Shown: positions 47,315 to 57,170 of the stretch, in pieces
Layout: every line of letters starts with the position of its first letter
Position numbering within the stretch: position 1 is the stretch's first letter
Source of the DNA: Sipunculus nudus
Taxonomy: Eukaryota; Annelida; Sipuncula; Golfingiida; Sipunculidae
DNA length: 64,000 nucleotides
Direction: 5' to 3'
Assembly (NCBI GenBank): GCA_026874595.1
Contig: CM049322.1
Coordinates: 42,148,340-42,212,339, forward strand
Made by a program: the position numbers and the translations under genes
Notes under the pieces: generated by a model
What the model was told of the DNA's origin: nothing
Database searches by the model: none
The model's input: only the letters and a program-made list of their open reading frames with translations

Positions 47315-50300
47315 TCCTAGCCTCACATTGGCGCCCTGTGTCTGTGTGTGTGTCTGTCTATGAGAACTCTTCAGCCTGGCTGTCCTGTCGGAAAGGTTGA
47401 AGTGAATCTTACCTGTCCGAATGAAAAGCTGACCTGTCCGACTTAAAACTAAAGCTATATTGCGCTACTCGATAAATGTTAAGATATATAAATACATTTA
47501 TATAAATATATAAAGTGACCTGGTCCATACTGAGGAATCAGAACAATTTTGATTTATTTAGAAATATATATGGCCAGCCATTATCGGTTAAGTATTGATT
47601 ATTTTATGAAAACTTATGCAAATTTTATTTAAAGATGTTATTGTTGAAAATCTCACAAAATATCACACTCAATTTTAAAGCCTTTACAAACAGAGTTAAT
47701 ACATATATCTACATTTTTTTCAATTAAAATAATTTTCAACAATATTCTTAAATTATTATTTTAAAACTAAATATAAATAAAAATGTTTGAGTTTATATTG
47801 AAAATCAACACTTTAATCAATATAATCAATGATCATTCACATTTTACAGGGATTCATATTTTTTTCTTAAATGTTCCTGCATTGCAATATATTAAAGAAT
47901 ATTGTGATTTATGATAAACAAAAAAATCCGCTTCATGAAAATGTTTCTTTAATGTTACAGGTTGAAAAATCATCATATTAAAGTTAATTTAAATGTCATG
48001 ATATGTTATGTCAATAGGATTGGCCTTCAAGATTTTGCAAGACCATCCTGTGAACATTACTGTCAGTTGGTCGGCAGGGAAGCAATTAAAACCTCTATTA
48101 TCGCTCATGGGGCGATCAAGAAAACAATCGAAATCTTTTCATTTAAAAGTTATTAATTGAAATAGTTTTGCATGTTTTATTCCTTAGATCATAAACATAT
48201 GTCAAAATATTTATTTTTGAGGAATTACCTATTTTATAGGAGTTACAGGTTTTAATGTACAAAATGTCAAAATCCCAGGTAGGGGAACGGGGATCAATGA
48301 GGTCACAGAGCTGTCTGGTTTGAATATATTAATAAGGGAATTCCTATTCAAATGATATCATGTGACAAATGTTCCCAATAGTGACAAAGGAAATTCTGGA
48401 AATAAACATTGAATATGAATTCATACATAATTAGATAGGTAACAGGAGTGATGCCGATCTTTTTGAAGGATGTTTAAGTCGGTAAAGTCTGACCGCACAA
48501 CGGTACCTGCAGGTTCCGTCTACACGGTCACTCGGTCATATAATGTAAATAATGACACATTTGACCTTTGCCACGGTATCATGAGACTGATTTGTGTTTA
48601 TAATAAAGGCTGATGGGGATACATTAAAGAGTGGCGGTAAGAAATTAAATCATAGCCGTTCGCGGGTCCCAGCCGCGTGCCGCACTCCACTAACTATAAC
48701 GGAACACACGGCTGACGAACCAAGAACAATTAACCAGGTACACAGGAAACTTGAAAACCAAGACATTTGTTCTTTTCATGCAAATATAACATAAAGGTGC
48801 CCACAAATTAACCATTGGTTACCATATATAATACGAAGTGTTTGTCAGTCACCCCAGCATGAACCGGGGCTGCCCGACCGACAGGTCAGGTCGGCTCCAG
48901 GCTGTCCGACTTGTGAAATTGCCTGTCTTAGGCGGTCGGACAGCCGTTAATATCGGGCGCTGCTCTCTTTCTCAGTGTTGTGTGATTGTTTACCCTCCAT
49001 CCAGAAATATCCCTAGTTGATAGTCGAAAGCTGTAGGACAGAGAACATCATTTCCGGCTGCGCAGCGCTCACATTTTCCACATCCGGGGCATGAAAACAC
49101 CATCACCTTGTCGCCGCGTGACACTCCATGTCGCCCTGGCAACAAATCAGTATATTCACGGATAAAATCACATCAACACTGAATATATAGAGTGAGAACA
49201 TTTTCCATTTATATTTATAGACTTTTAAACATAAATTTAACATTTTATGAGATCTCAAGTTAGTCTTTTTGAAATGTGCACGTGCTTTAAGTTCAGAATG
49301 TCAACCAGTCTCGATGTACCACTGTTGCGGGTCCTTGGTGTGTATCATCCCCATTGCTGGGTTATAAGGGGCAGTCGTTTGTGAGTGAAACACGACTGTT
49401 TGGCACAGTCTTCCTATTAAGCCTGTAGAGCGCTAACCCGGGGTGGGGGCCGACCGTAAAAAATCTCACTACCTCAGCTGTGATTCGGACTTACGACCTC
49501 CCGGCTTTCAGCCCCGTGATCTGCCCCTAAACCACGGTTACCGGTGAAACAAAATACAGTGAAACGCCTACTTGCGGACAACTCAGTAAGGCGGACAACT
49601 CACTAATGTGGACGCCAAATCTCAGTATCTTCAAATTTGTCTCCATATTATGTTTAACGTAAACTCAGTTAAGCGGACAACTCAATATCCCGGACAACGG
49701 ACAAAATTTCCCGCCCGCATATCCAGTACATATTTCGACCATCTAAAGCGGACACACATGGCGGGCTCTATTTTTGTTCATATATCTGCCGGGAGTTGGC
49801 GCTCCGAGGTCGTGACCTCGCATGACCCGTTTGGCCAAAGCGACAGCCCGAGGAAAAGCGTAATTTGGTGAACCATCGTGATGTTACATGTGAATATTAA
49901 GTCTAAATTGTTGTTCATTTCTATAAATGTGTAGATATCACAATCATCACTTTATTAAGATTGACTGGTCAATCAGAAAAAAAAAAACTGAGCTTTCAAC
50001 AGCTTTTCATTTGACAAGACCACCATCCAAGATTAAAAGTTCGAGCATTGCAATCGGCGTCCGGCCAGGGGAGCCTTCACTGGTAAAGCCTTGCTCCCAA
50101 CCCGCCGTACTTGCAAGTGCGTGCCGTCTACTTGCAAAAACGTGAGCAAAAGTTGGGGATCCATACGTGGGGAGTACCGCCTCAGTACGGATATGGGAGC
50201 ACGCAGACACGCCGTAGCACTTTTAGTGCACCAGGAACTTTCGCTGCGTTCGGGCTGCGGTCGGGCTACGGATTCAGCCCCGGTACGCGTGCCCTCTACA

Positions 50301-52050
50301 GCCAATGAGCGCACTTACAATATGCGAGTGAGTAAGGACCCCGTACGTGAGCAGCACGTGTAAGTACGGCTTCCGTACGATAACGTGACAATCGCACGGA
50401 GATCTACGCTCACGAGGCAGCGGAAATCTTGCGCTTCTAAAGAAGCTACAGATTTTCGCACTGCCTGCTTTGACCGTTTATGATACATTTGAACACCAGG
50501 TGGTGCTGGATGGCCTGTCTGCTGAAAAAAAAAAACTGCTGATGTCACAAGCAGCCATCCAAATGCAGTTCAACAAACACTCGACAGGCATCAGGCTCCG
50601 CCAAGAAACCACGTGTCGGGCAATACTCTCTGAGCCCGTGGCCTGTTCAAACGGCCGCCGGGGCGATGAGCTGTCACTCAAAACGAAATGAACATCATGG
50701 GCCCCGTGTATTCCTCGCTTGGCTAGTAAATCGTGTTGTCTTCAGCACAGGGTCTCATCTGATTGGACCAAAATACAGCGCTCCCCTCTGGTGTAGAGAT
50801 TCAGGATACAAGGTCATAACAAACAGCGGTCAAGACATAGGTAGTTGGCCTATGGGTAAAGCGCTGTGTAAAGAGCGTAACGGAGATCGTACGTTACGAG
50901 CACGTTGTAAGCAAGTACAACTCACCTACCACGTGCGCAACGTACGTTGCACGCAACCCCTCACTGGCGACGTAGGCCTACTTACACCTTGCACAACCGT
51001 GCGAGTGACTTCCGCTGACGTACTCGCTGCTCTTGCAACTCCCTCCCCACGTTTTCAGAAAAACGTAGCGGTCGTTGCATCTCCTTAAAACGTAAGGACT
51101 AAAAACACGCACGGTGGGTTGTGACCGGGGCTTTAGCGACAGTTTGCACTTTGTTATTGTGAATGCGTGTGAAGACAAATAATCATGCCGTCCGGATGCT
51201 GTCAATAATCAATCTTCAATATACCTAGTGCAACCATCCATGAACCATGCTTACTTAGAAGATGAAGCACGGTACATCGAAGTGAAACTGCCTAGATTAG
51301 TGTGTGAGGCCTAGCTGATAAAGTTGAAAGAGCGAAAGAAAGTGTTTGTCTTTTCCTTTTTTTAATAATAATATTTTATTAATTACAAATGCATATTTAA
51401 CCTATTTGGAAAATTATTTAAATAAAGTTTACGTATTTCAAATTAAGAGTAAACATTATCAAAACATTGGATATCAGTATCATTTAATGAAGAATTGACG
51501 CAATATTACAAACTCCTCTAAACAGGACAACTCACTAATACGGACAAAATTGTCCAGTCCCTTGGGTGTCCGGCTTAGAGGAGCTTCACTCTATTCTTAT
51601 AACATCCTCATGATGTCCTAAACCAAAATGTTTATAGGATAAGCGGGTTCTATAACTAATCATTCGTATAAACGGAAGTAGGATATACTTAAACATAATG
51701 TGTCACCTAAATCCGAAAATCTGGACGACAAATCTCCGGATAACCGAGAAATGTCTTCCTACCTGAATCAACCTCTGAGCCCAGGCTGTAAACTTCTCCC
51801 ACTATCTCATGTCCTGTTAATGGGAGAAAATAAATATAGTACTGAGATGCATATAGATGATATGATATTAAAGGATAGTTATCTAACGCATATACGTCTG
51901 AAGCGATCAGTCACGTTTAGTTAAAAAAAAATCTGACGCCAGATGGTAACAGTTATGTCAACAAAAACATGTTGTTATAATATCATGTATTATTATTATT
52001 ATTATTATTAGTAGTAGTAGTAGTAGTAGTAGTAGTATAAGTATTGCTCT

Positions 52051-52092
<42 letters not shown>

Positions 52093-55000
52093 TATTATTA
52101 TTATTATTATTATTATCATTATTATTATTATAATTGTAATTATAATTATTATTATAATTATTATTATTATTATCAGTATTAATACTATTATTAGTATTAG
52201 AAGTGTTATTAGTATTAGTAGTAGTAGTATTAAACAATAGTAAGGAACACTTTTAAACAGAGTCGTGTTCAATATATCCCTCGAATGATTTTGTTCAAAA
52301 CAAACGTAAAAATATAATGTTAATTACAAATTTTTAAACAAATTGAAAAAAAAAATGTGTGATGGCATTAATGTATTCACCTAACACCAGGGGGAGCTCG
52401 AATAAGGGATTATCGTCAATTCTCATGACCTTTCCATTTCCCAGGTCAAATCCACCATTTTGAAAACAGACGTCAGAGTGACAGATCCCGGAAAATAAGA
52501 CCTAGGAAAAGAACGGAGTTACAGTTCATCGACACTTAATGCGCAAGCCACTCGACCACGTGACCGGATCCGGGCCTGGACACTCAGAAGGTACAAAGCT
52601 CGGCTTCCTCCGCAGGCGACCCGCCCGTTCGGCCGGTCATTTTCTTTGGGTTTTCCGGTTTCCTTCACCTCCAGACTCCAGCGAACGCCACCACCAACCT
52701 AGCTGAGCCATGGAAAGTGCTTCCGTTTTTTTATAATAATTATTTTAATAATCCATGTAAAACAAATATGTTTATAACACGCAAACTGCACTTTCAGAGA
52801 GTCTTTATTAGTCAAGCCAAAATTTAAATTGCATTATGAACCTTATTTTACTGTATTGTTGTATATGAAAGGAGAAAGTTTTTTTTTTCAATATTTGTTT
52901 AATGAAAAATTATACAATACACATTTCACACATAATTGTACACAAACACATCAAAAACAATGTATACAAAGCATATTTCCAGGATATTATTCCAACTGTA
53001 CTTCAAATTTCAATCCTTGTAATTTGTACATGCAGTATATAATATATTCTAGTGGTCTTTGCAGGATATATTTCCCCCTTGCTTTTTCTTTAATACTAAA
53101 ACTACAATGCTACTGAATGTTATAAATGTTTCCTTATTTTTCCATTTTTTTTCTAAATGTGCAGTTATCATATATTTCTGTTTTGCTATTATATGTTCAA
53201 TTTTCTCTATATATTTCAATCTCCTTAAAAAAATCTGACATTAAATTGTTTGTTTTCTGATTGTATTCCTTTCTACTTTGATATACACACATTTATTAGA
53301 AGGTTGTTCTTAACTGGAAACATTCCATACAATACTGTGTTCAAGGTTAATGGTGGCATGATCACTCAATTTGATTTCATCCAATCCACAATTTTAAAAT
53401 ACAACTTTTTGTTACAAAACATTCATAACAAATGTGTTCCTTGGTCTCTAATTCTATGAAGCAATAAAGAATCGGTAACTATAAACTAACTTCCATTTGT
53501 ATAGTAAACTATTGGTTGGTAAATAGTTATGGAGTATTTTAAATAAGAATTCCCTTGAGTACATATCAAATGAGATTTTCTTGATGGCTCCAAAGCAACT
53601 CTCCCAGCTGATATTATCATCCTGTATTGTATGTCTTAACTTGACCAATGATGAGGGTGTGGTTGATTTTTTTCCCACCAATATATCATAAACACTTTTA
53701 GAAGACAAATATTGTATATTTGTAATACCCTTAGTTGTAATTATGATATGCTCCTCTGTTATACCTTCATCAGATTCAATTTCTTTGTCTCGTAATGATT
53801 TAAGCCAGTTACATGGTATTGCGGCTAATATGGATCACCATATGAGATAGACTCCTGTTCTAATATCTGGATATTTTTTTAATCAGTTCATACCATTTAA
53901 GTATTTTTTCCTTCATTTGATATAAAGTCTTTTACAAACCTTATTCCACATAAATCCAAATGTTTGCAATACACTGTCTTTTCTTCCACTCTAATCCACT
54001 TTTACCACATTTTTACCACATTAATTATGGTTGGTTCTTTTGAGACAAATTGTGACCAATCTTCCAAACATTGTTTATAAAAGCTTGGTATCTTAGATGG
54101 TATTCTATGGTATTCAAAGTTTGAAGACACATTGGTAACTCCACCATTTTCTCAAGATAAAACATCGGTACTGCTTTCCATGCATAAGCATTATTACATT
54201 GAATCGACCTTTTAATCCAAATTATTCTTTGAGTTTTCAGTCTGCTGGCTAAGTCTACAAAGTTTATACCACCTTTATGGTATGGTCCTATCAGTGTACT
54301 ATATCTGACCTTGAGTTTTTTTTCCTCTCCATACGAAATCTTTCATCATTGACATAACAATATCTATGACTGACTGAGGTGGTACATGCATTTTGCATAC
54401 ATATATTACTTTGGATAAAGCTAATGTTCTACAAATTTCTGCCCTCCCAAACAATGTTAAATTTCTACTTGACCACACATTAAAGATTTTTCTTCTCTTT
54501 TTCTCTCACATTATCAAAATTAAGTTTCCTACTTATATCTATATTATACGAGTGCCAGATGCCAAGAACTTTAATTGCTCCTTTTGTCCGGTTAACCTGC
54601 AACTGGTTCTAGTGTACTATGTTTACTTGCACCTATCCAGGCTGCCTCAGATTTATTATAATTGACATGCAGGGAATAAAATTGTGAAAACCAATTTATA
54701 GTGCTAATGAATTGTTCAAATGAAGCTGTGTTCCTGATGAAAAAAAGTTATGTCATCTGCAAAATGTGTCATTTTTAGTTTATATGCACCAACTTGGACT
54801 CCTTGGATATTTTTATTTATACGAACTTGATGTGTTAACACTTCCAAAACCAATATAAACAAATATGAGGATACTGGGTCTCCTTGTTTAGTACCCCTAG
54901 ATAACAAAAGGTATGGTGTTGTAAAATCATTGTTAATAACACAACTTTTCATGTTATTACGCAAAGTTTTTATCCAGTTAATGAACATTGGGCCAATGTC

Positions 55001-57093
55001 AAGTTTTATTAGAACACTTAAAATGAAGACCTGATCTAATGAGTCAAAAGCTGCTGTAAAGTCAGCTCCAAAGAAAATTGCTTCTTCCTGTTCTGTATCA
55101 CAATATTCCATCATATCACTGATTAAGCGAAACGAATTTCCAATATAGCGGCCTTGAATAAAAGAATTTTGATCTGAGTGGACCAATTTTTGAAAAAAAA
55201 AACCTTTCGCAATCGTGAAACTAGAATTTTATTTAACACCTAACAGTCAACATTTATTAAGCTTATTGGTCTCCAGGATTCTATATATCTTTTGTCCTTA
55301 CCCGGTTTTTTTTCTGAAAGCTTGATAACTATTTGTTTTTGGCTCTCTGATAACTCTCCTTAGTGAAACCCTTCATTTGAACAAGCAGTCATTTCCAAAC
55401 CTACTTCATTAAATATACTCATGTACAATTCTTTTGTTATTCCATCATTCCCTGGTGTTTTATTATTTGGCATACTTTTTAAAGATTCAAGTACCTCTGT
55501 GACAGTTATGTTACCTTCACGCGTCAATGCCTCATCCTCAGTTATTTCTGGTAACCCATAAATACCTTCCAAAAACTTATCATAATCCTCAGAGGTGACA
55601 TATGAAGATCTTGAAAACCTTTGCATATAGTATTTATGAATATGTGACATTATTTTGTTGTGATCCATTGTTTCTACAGACCCTACTATTAATTGTTTTA
55701 TAACTGTCAATTCATGATTTCTCTTTCAAGATTTAGGAAATATTTTGAACTGCGTTCACCCTGCTCATACCACTGAGCTCTGGATCTAACAATTATGTCC
55801 TCCTCTGTTATCTGATCATAACATTCTTCAAGTTTCTGCTTTAAATCTTTGTATTTTTCAATAATACTAATATCATTACACTCTCCAATATTGATCTCTA
55901 GCTGCTCCACTTCTTTTTCTAAACTTATCCGCTTTATTCTATTAGCTCTGCTTTTTCCTTTTGAGTATGCTATTGCAAATTTTCTTATATGATATTTTAA
56001 ATATTCCATTTTAAATGGTTTTATTATTCACATTTGTCTGAAAAGCTTCATGTTTCACTAATTGTATATAGTCTTTTAAATTGGTTATTAATAGGTTGTC
56101 TTCAGCTTATGAATTATTTAATTTCCAGTATGATGGCCCATTTTTTGGCATTTCAAAAGAACAGAGCCTAAGTAGTACTGCTGAATGGTCTGTTTCGACA
56201 CAAGGTATAATCTCACAGTTTGTAACATAGGGTTGCAAAGTTGCCGATATAAGAAAATAATCTAATCTACGTTGCGGTTAAGCAAAACCCTGAATCTCAA
56301 GTTGTGTGTTCTTCATGACCATATATGCATTTCCAACTTTGGAAACTTGGGACTACTGACAGAAGGTTTTCATCTGATTACTTTTAACCTAATTAAAATA
56401 ACTGATTAGCACATAAATATTAATAAAAACATTCGGTCAAGTTACAAATGCTAATTTTAAGCTTAGACAATACAGAGGGCAAAAAGGACAAAACGAACCT
56501 TTGATCACAACGTGTGCGGTAATTTGGATAGTGTTTTACAGGCCACGTAAACATCCATAATAAATTTATTGTATTGAGTTCAATTCAAATTATTGTTTCA
56601 ATTTGAATATCCATTCACACTTGTATTTAAATAACAATCGAAATTATACAATAATAATATTGAAACAAAGAATGTTTAACATCCCAGGGGTAATTATGTC
56701 TATGCATAAATTTAAACAGGTAAGTTACAATTGACAGACTCAAAAGAGAGATAAAGAATTTAAAATGTATAACGATAGTATAATATATTATATTTCACTT
56801 TCTAAATCGGCCCCATTGTAACTATATTGATCGCTCCAATGTGGCCTGCTTCAAACATCAAATGCGTGTGCCCAGTAATGTACTCTGACTTTACTAACCG
56901 AAGGTATTTTTGTTACTCCAACGTGATAAGGACATTAACATACTACCATATCAGGGGACAGGTATTTTCTTATGAAAAAATATATGACATTCAAGATATC
57001 ATTTTTAAAGCAATGCAACTCCTATTTGCCCTTTCTTTTCAATGGCCATCTGTTTTGAGCAACAATTGAAAAAAAAGGTATCGATTTATTTTA

Positions 57094-57170
<77 letters not shown>

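Larger units (their letters stand above)
52880..56280 (-). mobile_element. L1/Tx1-like LINE, 5'-truncated, inactive
   Basis: The minus-strand element has a poly(A) 3' tail at about 52880 and a 5' end at about 56280, inside the last part of its endonuclease (RRLDYFLIS). Then come RSRAQWYEQGERSSKYFLNL, NNKTPGNDGITKELY, ESWRPISLINVD, FGADFTAAFDSLDQVF, SRGTKQGDPVSSYLFIL and MTHFADDITFF, the ordered L1/Tx1-type reverse transcriptase motifs. Multiple stops and shifts make it dead. It abuts the truncated MDR first exon copy c. Confidence 0.85.

Noticed and set aside
50315..51088. Protein-coding genes in the CpG-rich patch
   Set aside because: Frames are open on several strands at once because of composition and none resembles a known family; the patch is bounded by inverted ends and reads as a transposon.
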